A stretch of 64,000 nucleotides of DNA, taken from assembly GCA_013180625.2 (NCBI GenBank), contig SNVD02007062.1, forward strand, positions 62,001-126,000, in the 5' to 3' direction. Positions 15,027-26,612 of the stretch are shown piece by piece. The notes below the pieces were generated by a model, which saw only the letters and a list, made by a program, of their open reading frames with translations, made no database searches and had not been told where the DNA came from. The translations under genes were made by a program, and so were the position numbers. The stretch comes from Boswellia sacra (lineage: Eukaryota; Streptophyta; Magnoliopsida; Sapindales; Burseraceae). How positions within the stretch are numbered: the first letter of the stretch is position 1; each line of letters begins with the position of its first letter.

Positions 15027-15042
15027 ATCTCCCCCTTTTTTA
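15027..15042 (-). other. Polypurine tract of nested Copia
   Basis: The minus strand reads an A/G run ending AAAAAGGGGGAGAT, directly upstream of the LTR start TGTTAGCCC. Confidence 0.75.
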
Positions 15043-15268
15043 TGATGACAAATTATTAATTGCTTTCAAATAATATCTAAAATAAAGAAAATGAAAATGA
15101 AATCAAGAATAAACAAAAAGAGAGCACTTGTTATAAATACAAGCAATCCAACCATTTCTCCCCCTTTTGTTATCATCAAAAAGATGTAATCAAATTAATT
15201 ACTCCCCCTAAATATATTCTTCCCCTTAACATATGTTACCATTCAAAGATTATCAAATAAAAGAAAAA

Positions 15269-18200
15269 TTAAGATATATCCAACATGCCTAATTCTCTTC
15301 TAATTATGCAAAATCTATCTTGACTAAGGGGTTTAGTAAATATATCAGCTAATTTTTTTTCGGTGGGAACAAATTCTAAAGAAATATTACCTTTTTGCAC
15401 ATGATCTCTAATAAAATGATGTCTAATCTCTATATGTTTAGTCCTAGAGTGTTGTATGGGATTTTTTGAAATGTTAATGGCACTTGTATTATCACATTTG
15501 ATGGGAATGTGATCAAATACCACACCATAATCTTTTAAAATTTGTTTCATCCAAAGAGATTGTGCACAACAACTTCCTACTGCAATATACTCGGCTCCGC
15601 AGTAGATAAGGCAACCGAATTTTGTTTTCTACTAACCCATGAGACTAATGCATGTCCTAAAAAATGGCAAGAGCCACTAGTGCTCTTTCTATCAAGAAGA
15701 CTTCCAGCAAAGTCCGCATCGGAATAACTAATTCGATCAAAATTATCACACTTAGGATACCAAAGACCTAGATTTATGGTACCAAGAAGATATCTAAATA
15801 TCTTCTTTACAGCCTTAAGGTGAGATTCCTTTGGACAAGATTGAAATCTAGCACACATACACACACTAAACATAATATCGGGTCTACTAGCAGTTAAATA
15901 CAAAAAAGAGCCAATCATACCTCGATATTTTGTTACCTCAACATCTTTTCCTTTCTCATCTTTGTCAAGCTTGGTTAATGTACCCATAGGTGTGTTATAT
16001 GTCCTTGAATTATCCATGCCAAACTTCTTGAGAAGATCTCTTGTGTATTTAGCTTGATTAATGAAGATCCCATCTATTGATTGCTTGATTTGAAGTCCAA
16101 GGAAGAAATTTAATTCTCCCATTAAGCTCATTTCAAATTCTTGTTGCATACACTTGGAAAATTCTTCACACATAGAAATATTAGTAGCACCAAATATAAT
16201 ATCATCAACATAGATTTGAATAATTAATAAATCATCATTTTTTATTTTAACAAAAAGAGTAGTATCAACTTTTTTTATTTCGAAACCATTATCAATGAGA
16301 AATTTGCTCAATCTATCATACCATGCTCTTGGTGCTTGTTTCAAGCCATAAAGTGCCTTTTTGAGTTTGAAAACATGGTTTGGAAAATCATTATTTTGAA
16401 AACCAAGAGGTTGCTCTACATATACTTCCTCCATAATGTAACCATTTAAAAATGCACTTTTGACATCCATTTGATATAATGTAAAATTTTTATAACATGC
16501 AAATGCACACAACATTCTAATTGATTCTAATCTAGCAACCGGTGCAAAGGTTTCCCCATAATCAATACCTTCTTCTTGATTGTATCCTTGAGCAACAAGT
16601 CTAGCTTTGTTTCTAATAATGGTTCCATTTTCATCTACTTTATTTCTAAAAATCCATTTAGTGCCTATAATAGAATGATTTTTGGGTCTAGGGACTAATT
16701 CCCAAACTTGATTTCTTTCAAATTGGTTCAATTCTTCTTGCATAGCCAAAATCCAACTTTCGTCATTTTCGGCTTCTTTATTAGTTTTTGGTTCAAATTG
16801 AGAGACAAATGCAAAATGATTACAAAAGTTCCTAAAAGAAGATCTAGTTCTCATACCTTGTGATGGTTCACCAATAATAAGATCTTTAGGATGAGCTTTT
16901 GCATACCTCCATTCCTTTGGTAATTCTTGGGAAGAATCATTTACTTCCTCAAGCTTTTCTTGTTGAAGTTGTAATTCATCTTGGCTCTTTTCATCAAGCC
17001 TTAATTCCTTGATTTGCCTTTCTACCTCAACAATATCATCATCTAAATTCTTTGAAGAAATAACATTAGTTTCATCAAATTCAACATGCATAGATTCTTC
17101 AATAGTAAGAGGCTTTTTGTTAAAAACTCTATATGCTTTACTATGGTTGGAGTAGCCAACAAAAATTCCAACATCGGCTTTTGCATCAAATTTTTCAAGG
17201 TTATCCTTGGTATTTAAAATAAAACATTTACATCCAAAAACTTTAAAAATCCAATGTTGGGTTTTCTTCCTTTCCAAAGTTCATAAGGAGTTTTCTTTAT
17301 TAAAGCTCTAATATGGACTCTATTGATTATAAAGTATGCGGTATTAACGACTTCGGCCCAAAAATATTTTGCCAAATTATTTTCAAGTAACATGGTCCTA
17401 GCCATTTCTTGGATAGTCCTATTTTTCCTCTCAACAACACCATTTTGTTGTGGAGTTCTAGGTGCGGAAAAATTATGTTCAAAACCATTTTCACCACAAA
17501 GATTTTCAAACGCGACATTGTCTACTTCACCACCCTGATCACTTCTAATGGATACAATAGAATGCCCTTTTTGATTTTGGACTCTTTTTGTAAATTTTGA
17601 AAAAGCTTGTATGGCCTCATTTTTAGTTTTCAAGAATAACACCCAAGTGAATCTTGAATAATCATCCACAATAACAAAAACATAATACTTTCCACCAAGA
17701 CTTTTAGTTCTTGATGGTCCAAATAAATCCAAATGAAGTAATTGTAGAGGTTTATTTGTTGAAATAAATTTCTTTTGTTTAAAAGAAGTTCTCACTTGTT
17801 TTCCAAATTGACAAGCGTCACAAATCTTATCCTTTTCAAATTTTATTTTTGAAAGACCATTAACTAAATCATTTTTAGAAATTTTTTAAATTGTGTCCAT
17901 GTTAGCATGACCTAATCTTTTATGCCATAACCAAGCATCATGATTAACAATGAAACACTTTTCTACATGATCATTAACATCATATCAATTATATAAATAT
18001 TACCACATTTATTACCACTAAATAATGTCTTATTGTTACTAACATCCCTAATCATCCTTAATCACACATATATTAGACTCAAAAGCAACAAAATATCCCT
18101 TATCACACAATTGACTAATACTAATCAAATCATGTTTTAAACCATGAACAAGCAAAACATCTTTAATAATAGGTGAAGAAGTGTTACCAATATCACCATG

Positions 18201-18437
18201 TCCGATTACCCTTCCTTTGGCATTATCACCGAAGGTCACATATCCTCCTTTCTTCATGATTAATCTTGAGAACTTGGAGGCATCTCCGGTCATATGCCTT
18301 GAGCATCCACTATCTAAGTACCACTTGTGTTTGCCACTTTGTTCTACAATCAACATTCAAGGAGTAACTTTTTGGTACCCAAAAGTTCTTGGGTCCTTGG
18401 GGGTTAGTTATGCTACTTTTTGGAACCCATATTTGTT
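15269..18437 (-). pseudogene. Copia Pol: protease, integrase, reverse transcriptase, RNase H
   Basis: In order on the minus strand: a protease motif WYLDSGCSRHMTGD (about 18320) followed by a GAG-pre-integrase-like stretch; integrase with catalytic D in HLDLFGP, D in IRSDQGGEV and E in NGVVERKNR (about 17400-17740); RT with [19 protein letters not shown] and YVDD (about 16200-16640); and RNase H ending in the typical IRHHFIRDHV...LADIFTKPL (15269-15550). Two frameshifts break it: one in the integrase/RT spacer near 17240-17275 and one at 15575-15590 in RNase H just after the STAE motif. It would copy and integrate the element in the cytoplasm and nucleus if intact. Confidence 0.92.
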
Positions 18438-20046
18438 TCAAATTAGGATTTCTTTAATGGAGCAAGAATGCACTTTGTGTCCTTTTCTTCCACAATAAGT
18501 ACATGAATGATTAGGATTATTCCTAGAAGATGCATGAGCAAAATAATTTTTAAAATACTTTTGATTTTTATGAGTTTTATATCCTAAACCTCTTTTATCA
18601 AAAACACACCTTTGGTTTTGTAACATAGAATTCAAATTTTTTGTGCTTTTTGTAAAACTATCAACAATATTTCTTAAGTCATTATTTTCCTTTTTCAAAA
18701 TAGCATTTTGTTTCTCCAATTTATCAAAATCCTTTTGTTTTAAAATGTCATTTTCAGTTTTTAATAAATGTATTTGACTTTCCAAACTTTCAAAATCTTT
18801 TTGCTTTAAAATTTCATTTTCATTTTCTAAAGCTTCATTTATTTCTACCAACTCTTCTAATTGAGATAACATGATTTTTGACTTCTTTTTGAAAGCATTG
18901 ATTTTCGAGTTTTTCTTATCAATTTGCACATGTAAATTTTGGAATGCTTCAAGTAATTCATCATATGAAAGTTTAGGATCATAGTTTAGAATACTTACCT
19001 CATCGTCACTTAAAGCCATGAAGCACATGTTTGCCACTTCGCAATCTTCTTCTTCGGTAGAGCTAGCTTCACTATCATCCCAATTTGTGGCTTTCATTGC
19101 TTTGGATTTCTTGTTTTGACTCTTGAAGTAAGGACAATCCATCTTTACATGTCCGGTTTCTTGCACTCATAGCAAATGACTTGATCATTTTTCTTATCTT
19201 GCTTTGAGCTTTGCCCTTTGTACTCCCTTCTAGAATTCTTCTTGAATCCTTGGTTTCTTCTAATCATCCTTTTTAGCTTTCTTGTGATGAATGCAAGATC
19301 TTCATCATCTCCTTCGTCATCGGAGTCATCATCTTCTTTGTTGAAGATTTGAAAGCGATATTTTTCTTTTTCTTGAAATCTTCTTCATTCTCCTTCAAGG
19401 TGATTTCATGAGTCATGAGAGAACCCATAAGTTCTTCTAATGGTAGTTTGGTGAGGTCCTTTGCTTCTTGAATTGCCGTCACCTTTGGCTCCCAAGATTT
19501 TGGTAGACACCTAAGAATCTTTCTCACCATTTCAACATTAGAATAAGATTTACCAAAAGATTTCAAACTATTAATAATATCCGTAAATCTAGTAAACATT
19601 TCAGAAATTGATTCATCCGATTTCATCTTAAAAAGCTCATAACTATGAACTAGCATACTAATTTTGGATTCTTTAACTTGACTAGTTCCTTCATGAGTTA
19701 CTTCAAGTGTGTGCCATATTTCTTGTGCCGTAGAACAAGTAGATATTCTATTAAACTCATTTCTATCTAGAGCACAATATAACACATTCATAGCTTTAGC
19801 ATTCAAACTCAATTTCTTTTTATCATCTTCACTAAACTCTTTAGGTTCTTTAAGCATGCATTCCCCATTTTCAATTTTGGTAGGAACAAAAGGTCCTTCC
19901 AAAACAATAGACCACAAATCATAATCAAAAGATTTCAAGAAAATACTCATTCTAGTTTTCCAATAAGAGTAATCACTTCCATTAAAAAATGGAGGTCTAG
20001 AGATAGAAAGTCCCTCAACATATGAAGTTGAATTAAAAGTTGCCAT
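18438..20046 (-). pseudogene. Copia Gag (UBN2-type) with zinc knuckles
   Basis: The minus-strand start MATFNSTSYVEGLSISRPPF leads into the UBN2/gag-polypeptide domain (SYWKTRMSIFLKSFDYDLW, IWHTLEVTHEGTSQVKESK). After a frameshift near 19170-19270 come a zinc-knuckle remnant (ETGHVKMDCPYFK), a long lysine- and leucine-rich coiled-coil segment with two copies of an ILKQKDF-containing repeat, and a second knuckle-like CTYCGRKGHKVHSC. Gag forms the virus-like particle. The 5' LTR and primer site lie just upstream (20086-21745). Confidence 0.9.
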
Positions 20047-20085
20047 AGCTCAAAATCGGTTAAGATTTAAAAAATGAGCAACCTT

Positions 20086-20099
20086 GCTCTGATACCACT
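20086..20099 (-). other. Primer binding site (tRNA-iMet) of nested Copia
   Basis: The minus strand reads AGTGGTATCAGAGC directly after the LTR end at 20100, matching the initiator-Met tRNA 3' end complement. Confidence 0.85.
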
Positions 20100-21745
20100 T
20101 GTTGACCCAGGTATGACAACCCAAGAGGGGGGGTGAATTGGGTTTTTATTTATCAAAACGAATTTATAAAACTTTTCTTGAAAGATCAAAATTATTTAAC
20201 TTTTTCTTTTGAGAATAAAGTGAAGAAGATGAAAATAGAAGTGCTAAGATGCAATCAAGAGAATAGCAATAATAAATAATCTCAAGTGCAAGTAAATGTA
20301 AAGAGTATAGGGATAGAGAGAGTGCAAACTCAATTTACGTGGTTCGGCAAACCTTGCCTACGTCCACGGGCTCCTAGCTCCTCCACAAGCTAGGCTTTCC
20401 ACTAAGTTGTAGAATACTTTACAACTTGCTTGATGAACAACTTCACCAAGACTTTTTCCTTCAACTCTTGATAACACCACACCAAGAGTTCTTCTTGATG
20501 AACAACCTCACCAAGGAAAGAGTTCTCTCAAGGATATCTTTTATCCTTTACAAGAAGGTCTCACTCTCACACAATATAAGAACAAAGAAAAGTTTTTACA
20601 ACAAAAGTACAACTTTCTTCAAAGAGTAGATAAAGAATATAAAAGCTCTATAAACTTGATATTTCTCTTGGCTTTTTTGCTTGATAAAATGCTTCTCTTG
20701 CACTTCTTGAATGCATGGGAGAATGGCTCCTTTTATAGGCAAATGAGATGAACTTAATCAAGTGAAGACACCATCTCCAAATTTTCTGCCCACCATAAAA
20801 ACTGTAATCTTGTCTGCATTTTTGTCAATGTTCCGTTTGAAATTTGAAAATCTGTAAAACATAAAAGATCTGCACATTTGAATAAGCTTTCCAACGCATC
20901 AAGAATCAAGTCATTTGGATATCTGTAGCTCAAGATATGGCCAAAACACCATTCGGTGCTCATGTGACTTGATTTTTCCTCCATGTGTCAGTCCACCGAC
21001 TTGAATGATAATTCTGTCAGCCTTCCGTTTGAAATTTGAATTTCTTCAAAACATAAAAGATCTTCATATTTGAATAAGCTTTCCAAAACATTAAGATCAA
21101 AGAATTTGGATATCTCTATCTTAAGATATGGCCAAAACACCATTCGGTGCTCATGTGAGTTGATTTTTCTTCTCTGTGTCAGTCCACCGAATTGCATGTC
21201 AATTATGTCGGTCTTCCATTTGAAATTTGAATTTCTTCAAACATATGAAATGTGCCCCATTAAGTCATCTTTCTAATGCCACAAGAATCAAGTCATTTTG
21301 ATTTTTCTAGCTCAAGATATGTCCAAAAGAGTATTCGGTGCTCATGTCAGCTGCTTCCATTTGTCTTTCACTTTGCATGATGATTTAGACGATCTTGCAC
21401 TTAAAATTTGAATTTCTTTAAAACATATGAAATGTTATAAATTGAGTAAGTTTTCCAAAGGCTCAAGAATCACATTATTTGGACATTTGTAGAGAAATAT
21501 ATGACCAATTGATAGAACATTGCTCATATATCACATTCCTTGAATCAAACCTTGTACTTAAACTTTGATGCCTTTAACATGTAGTCTTCTCCTAAGCTTC
21601 AACACTTCATTTTAATAAACCCCTTCTTGATTTTATAATTATTTCAATAATCTTATTCTTGCACATAAATAAATATATTAGTAAATCTCAATGAATCAAT
21701 GTGTATTGTTATCATCAAAATTATCATATAGCCTTAGGGCTAACA
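20100..21745 (-). repeat. 5' LTR of nested Copia (1,646 bp)
   Basis: Ends are TGTTGACCC...GGGCTAACA on the plus strand. The same ~192-bp internal modules occur as in the other LTR (about 20750-21500). It is followed by the TGTAG duplication and then resumed MULE TIR. Confidence 0.93.
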
Positions 21746-21750
21746 TGTAG

Positions 21751-22473
21751 TGTTTTCGTTATTGATCGCTTTGGTAACTGACAACCGCATTATATAGCTT
21801 AAAAATGGGTTATTTATATGAACTAAGGGTACAGATAGTGCCGTCTGTGTGAAAAAATGCTGGAAATTGGCTGTCGGTGTGCAAAAATCTGTTTTCGCGG
21901 TCGAAGGTTGAAGAAGACGAGTGTCTTTGAGTGTCTTCGAGTCTCGTCGAGTGTCGAGAAGTTCTGTCAGACCGAATCTCGACAATTTGGATGGTGGTGT
22001 CGAGTGTCTAGGCATTGCGTCGATTCTAAGTTCGAGTGTCACGGGTTCGAGTGTCGTCGAGGGTCTTGTGGATTGACGATGTCGACGAAAGTTTGTGTGT
22101 CGCGTGTCGAGAGTCGAGTGTCGGACATGGGGAAACCGACCTGTCAATGTCTTGAACCATGCATGTCGAGTGTTTCGAGAGTCGTCGAGACTATTTTGTC
22201 GAGCTTTCGAGTACGTGCGTCGAGTGACAAACTTGACGAGTGTCAGATGCAAAAGATTGTCGAGTTCGAGTGTCGCATCACATATGTCGAGTGTCGAGTG
22301 TCGAGTGTGTATGTCGAGCGTCGTCGAGCGTTTTGGCAGTACACTCGTTTTTTCGACTTTTGCAAGCAATTTCGTAATTATTTTTTGTCCACGGAACTTA
22401 TATGATATGATATGTCTCAATCAGGCAGGAAATGAAAACTTTACGCATACTCATTGTATACAATGGTTCTTAG
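21751..22473 (+). repeat. MULE left TIR, inner part with TCGAG-rich tract
   Basis: The reverse complement of about 31626-32335 at roughly 90% identity. The section 21900-22340 is dense in a degenerate heptamer TCGAGTG/TGTCGAG, including a short perfect run near 22287-22310. Such subterminal repeats could be transposase binding sites; that is inference. Confidence 0.9.
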
Positions 22474-22476
22474 ACT

Positions 22477-25167
22477 GTGCAAGAGAACGGTGGTTATTTG
22501 TATGCCGGTGGAACGGGGAAGCCATTGATAATTCGTAGGTGTGCTACTTATAATGAGTTGGTTGACTGTATTAGTACTAAAATGGGTTGGGATCTTCGTA
22601 AGAAAAGAATGAGTTTAGAGGTTCAATTTGCTTGTAAGGGTGTTCTTCCAATGCCGATTCATATTGAGACTGACAACGATGTTTGTTTTTTCATACAACA
22701 TTGTTTGGAGGACCAACAATCATATATACCATTAGTTGTTAAAGTTGAAAATAGGGAGAAGCAAAGACAGAGGTCAGGGTCAGGATCCGATGCAATACGT
22801 AGGCGAAAAGGATCTTCTCATCCCTCTTTGTTTTGTTCAGCAAGTGGGAGCAACCAATTAAGTGAGTCTACTCCTGTTTGTGGACAACCAGAATTGAATG
22901 ATGATGTTGGCATTGAGTTTGAGCAGTGTTCAGAGCATGCAGGGCATGAGTCAGTTGGGGTAGGGGTGTTATTTGAAAATGAAGAAGGAGTGCCTCCATC
23001 GATGCCATCGAGATTGGTACGTCATCTTGACAGCATTAGAGAGTTTGAGAGTCTAGGTAATATTGATGATGTTAATGATGACGATGGTGGCAATGAATAT
23101 TGCGTAGATATTGATGATGGTAGTGATGATGTTAGTGTGCATGTTGACGATGACAATAATGATTGCACGGTTCATATTGAGAATGATGTTGAGGGATTGG
23201 ATGATTTTGTTGTTGATGGGCACAATGTAGCGGGTCCACATTTCGATAATGAGGGAGAACGGGAGATCTTGAATGATGTGAACCAGGATGAGCCGTTTAC
23301 CATGCCTCCTCCAATTCACTCCACACCTACTCATCCAGTATATGGACATTAGGAAGATCCGGTGTCGAATAATGATAGCTCTTAGGCTAACACATTCAGG
23401 TGGATGCCGCCTATTGTGCATCCACCCTCCACAGTTGGCGATGATGCCTCATCGTTTGTAGTTGATGAGATTGAGGTTGGGGTTGGGCAGATGTTTAACA
23501 GCAAAACGGAGCTTCGTGAGAAGTTATCAATGTTGGCATTAAGACGAAACTTTCAATTCAAGGTGAGGAACTCCAACGCCACAAGGTTTGAGGTTGTATG
23601 TCGGGTTGAATCTTGTAAATGGCATTTACGTGCCATAAAGGTGGCCGGCTCACATTTCTTCCAAGTGAAAAAGTATAAAAACCACCACACGTGCTCTGGA
23701 GCTGGACTTCTCCTGGTTCACAAATAGGCAACTGCACATGTCATTGGCAAACATATTAAGAACAAATTCGTTGAGGCATCGAGAATATATCGTCCAAAAG
23801 ATATTATGTCCGATGTTCAGGAGTCATTGGGTGTTAATATCACTTACAACAAGGTATGGAGGGCAAAGGAGGTAGCTTTGCACGAACTTCACGGATCTCA
23901 TGATGAATCATTCACACTACTCCCTCAGTACATGTACATGATTGAGAAAGCAAACCCGGGGACCAAAACGTCGTTAGAAACTGATGAGGAGAACCATTTC
24001 AGATACTTTTTCATGAGTATAGGGGCCTCGATTGCTGGATTTGCATCATCAATTAGGCCAGTTATTGCAGTTGATGGTTCTTTTTTAAAAGGGAAATATA
24101 AGGGTACAATGTTTTTGGCTTCTTGTATGGATGGAAATAAACAACTATACCCCTTGGCATTTGGAATTGGGCATTCTGAAAATGATGACTCGTGGAACTG
24201 GTTCATGAGACAATTGCGTGATCATGTCTTTATTTCTGACCGTCATCGTAGTAGTGAACGCGCTGTGGTAGCAGTTTTTCCTTATGCACTACATGGATTG
24301 TGCACTCATCATCTGAAGGGTAACTTGAAGGCAACGTTCAAGGACAAGACTTTGTTGGAATTGTACTACCGAGCTGCAAGGACATATCATTGTGCTGATT
24401 TCAACTATTATATGCGACAAATTGAATCGCATATGCCAGCAACAGCAACTTATCTTCGAGAGATCGGAGTCGAGAAATGGGCACGTTCACAGTTTCATGG
24501 TCGACGGTATAACATAATGACAACAAATATAGCTGAGTCGATGAACAGCTGTTTGCGACACCATCGATTCCTCCCAGTGACGTTGTTAGCTGATTATTTT
24601 TGGGCCAACTTGCAAAAATGGTTCTATGAGCATCGACAGCTATTTGCTAACTCAGAATCACATCTCTCACCCTGGGCAAACAAGTTGATGGAGGAGTGTT
24701 TAAAAGAAAGAGAGCGTATGAGGGTTAGTGGTATATCTCTTACTATGTATGAGGTTAGAGGCAACGACCGTGTTTGCATTGTTGACATGCACGCGCGTAC
24801 ATGCACGTGCCGGGTGTTTGATCTTGACCAGCTTCTGTGTGCACATATATTAGCGGTATGCAAACGTATGAATCTACTTATGTGCCACGATTATTGTGCC
24901 CATTGGTATACCACTGAAACATTACTACATGCATATGCTCTCCCAGTAGTTCCTGTTGGAGTTAGTGAGGATTGGGTGGTTCCCGAGGAGGTTCGCAGTA
25001 GAGTGGTTCTCCCGCCAATCATGAGGAGACCAGCCGGTCATCCTCGGAGGAATCGAATCCCTTCTGTCGGTGAGTCTAGCTCTTCTCGAACTTGTGGGCG
25101 TTGTGGAAATTCCGAGCACAATCGTCAAATTTGCCGAAACCCAGTTCCACTGCATGATAGGGGATGA
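22477..25167 (+). pseudogene. MuDR-type MULE transposase, three in-frame TAG stops
   Basis: All segments share one frame. The N-terminus has a PB1-like region (about 22510-22770) and an Asp-rich linker, then a MuDR N-terminal domain (MFNSKTELREKLSMLALRR, about 23490). The DDE core follows: VIAVDGSFLKGKYKG (first D, about 24070), ISDRH (second D, about 24235), the LHGLCTHHLKGN His-rich segment, and TTNIAESMNS carrying the expected E (about 24533). A SWIM zinc finger (CTCRVFDLDQLLCAHILAVC, about 24800) and a CX2CX4HX4C knuckle (CGRCGNSEHNRQIC, about 25095) end the protein. Premature TAG codons at 23350, 23383 and 23725 cut off the N-terminal third; 23728-25167 is open. The 5' end is unclear: TAG at 22471 precedes the reading frame and could be a splice acceptor. 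It would bind the TIRs and catalyse excision and integration. Confidence 0.93.
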
Positions 25168-25394
25168 TGTATACCAAATGTTGATGTTAGCAACATTGTC
25201 TATTTTTTTATAACAATTCCTGAGCTTTTGAAATTAATATATTTTGGGTGTTAGATTTTGTCGAGCTTAAAGCAACATTACTGTATTAAACACATCTTCA
25301 TGTGTGTTGTTGTTAAACTAAATAATCTCACCTGACGTTCAACCGTAGAAGGTCCCCAGACCAAAAAATCATAGCGAATCTTATTTGAAAACTC

Positions 25395-25740
25395 CCAAAA
25401 CGAGTGTTTTGCCCAATCGCTCGATGACACTCGATGGACGAAACTCGACGCTCGACAAGCGAAATAGGACACAAACTGAAAACGCGTGTTCTGCCCAAAC
25501 GCTCGACGACACTCGACGTGAAAACTCGACGCTCGATCAACACGACCCGCAAAATATGCCACGAACCCTCAAAGCTCGATCAACACGTCACATAAACCCT
25601 CAAAGCTCGATCAACACGTCACACGACTTATGGAGCTCGATCAACAAGTCACACGAACCCTCGAAGCTCGATCAACAAGTCACACGACATATGGAGCTCG
25701 ATCAACACGTCACACAAACCCTCGACTCTCGACCTTGACT
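25395..25740. repeat. Minisatellite in MULE intergenic region (CTCGA-rich)
   Basis: From about 25529 the motif GCTCGATCAACA(C/A)G(A/T)C recurs every ~31 bp (about 25573, 25604, 25635, 25667, 25697), alternating with ACCCTC and CATATGG tails. Sequence to the left holds CGCTCGACGACACTCGA-like repeats related to the TIR heptamers. No coding potential is evident. Confidence 0.8.
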
Positions 25741-26284
25741 CCGACAATTTAACCCGACCCTCGACACCCGAAGACTGTCCCGCGACACAAGAACTCAAAC
25801 TGTAGGGTTTAAATAACACAAATCTCTCGACCGTCACTTCCCGCATCACACAAACTTACTCGTAAACACCGGGTCAACTCTCGAAACGCATAGAAACGCA
25901 CAGACAACTGTTGGAACGTAAACTGACGCGCAGCGACAATCATCAAAACTCCAAGAGACGCAGACCACAGCACCTATCAGCATTGAGGTATGACTTTATC
26001 GTTGCTTTAGACATACTATCATTGCCATGCATGTTGTTTTTGCACATTGGACGGAATTTTTGCCTTGTTTGATATAGGAACGCTCGAGGTAAACCGACTG
26101 GCGTCGCGAGGCGCCATCGCGAGGGCTGTAATAGGATTTTAACCGAATATTACATTATTGTGTTGACTTATTAGGTGGTTTTAGGGATGTTTAGTGATGT
26201 ATAGGCAGTTTATGTTTAGTGATGTGGACAGAAACTATACAGTTTTCGGCTGGTTTCGTCGCCAGGTTGGCGGAAAGGCGCTTC

Positions 26285-26580
26285 GGTTTTTGTAGTGACA
26301 CTCGACACTCGGCAAACGAGCCTTGTCGAGTGTTGTCGGGTTTTGTCAAGTCATGTCGAGATTTTTCGAGTCATGTTGAGATTTATCGAGACCTTTCGAG
26401 TCTTCTCGGGTGTTGTCGAGTCATGTCGAGCTTTGTCGAGTGTTTAGGTAGTTTACATGTTTTATTGCGGTTTCTTTGCCCTTTTACAACATGTTCTCGA
26501 GTCGTGTCGAGCTTTGTCGAGCGTTTAGGCAGTTTACATGTTTTATTGCTGTTTTTGTTCCTTTTTGCATAATATTGAAC
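26285..26580. repeat. TGTCGAG-rich tract with ~80-bp duplication upstream of Ulp1-like gene
   Basis: Multiple TGTCGAG/TTTCGAG motifs occur between 26320 and 26530. A stretch ending in GTTTAGG(T/C)AGTTTACATG appears twice (about 26415-26495 and 26496-26575). It lies in the presumed promoter of the downstream gene, and a regulatory role is only a guess. Confidence 0.7.
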
Positions 26581-26612
26581 TATAACGGACTTGTTTTTGC
26601 CATTTGAAGCAA

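Larger units (their letters stand above)
13374..21745 (-). mobile_element. Complete Ty1/Copia retrotransposon nested in the MULE left TIR
   Basis: The element is 8,372 bp, minus strand, with LTRs at 13374-15026 and 20100-21745. Its target duplication is TGTAG (13369-13373 and 21746-21750). The primer site AGTGGTATCAGAGC (minus, 20086-20099) and polypurine tract (15027-15042) are in place. Gag, protease, integrase, RT and RNase H follow in Copia order with frameshifts. The uninterrupted sequence in the MULE's right TIR shows the empty site. The long LTR and Gag type suggest a SIRE/Tork-like lineage, which is uncertain; no env-like ORF is present. Confidence 0.95.

Noticed and set aside
21740..22538. 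Long ORFs on both strands in the left MULE TIR (up to 226 aa), and their equals in the right TIR (31678-32354)
   Set aside because: The TCGAG-type heptamer repeats lack stops in several frames; the peptides are low-complexity and the sequence is a TIR.
23350..23727. TAG-only stops considered as genetic recoding or readthrough
   Set aside because: No nuclear recoding of TAG is expected in plants; methylcytosine deamination of CAG explains it more simply.
21900..26580. TCGAG-rich arrays considered as a CRISPR array or telomere-like repeat
   Set aside because: Spacing is irregular, units are degenerate, there are no unique spacers, and the context is a plant transposon.
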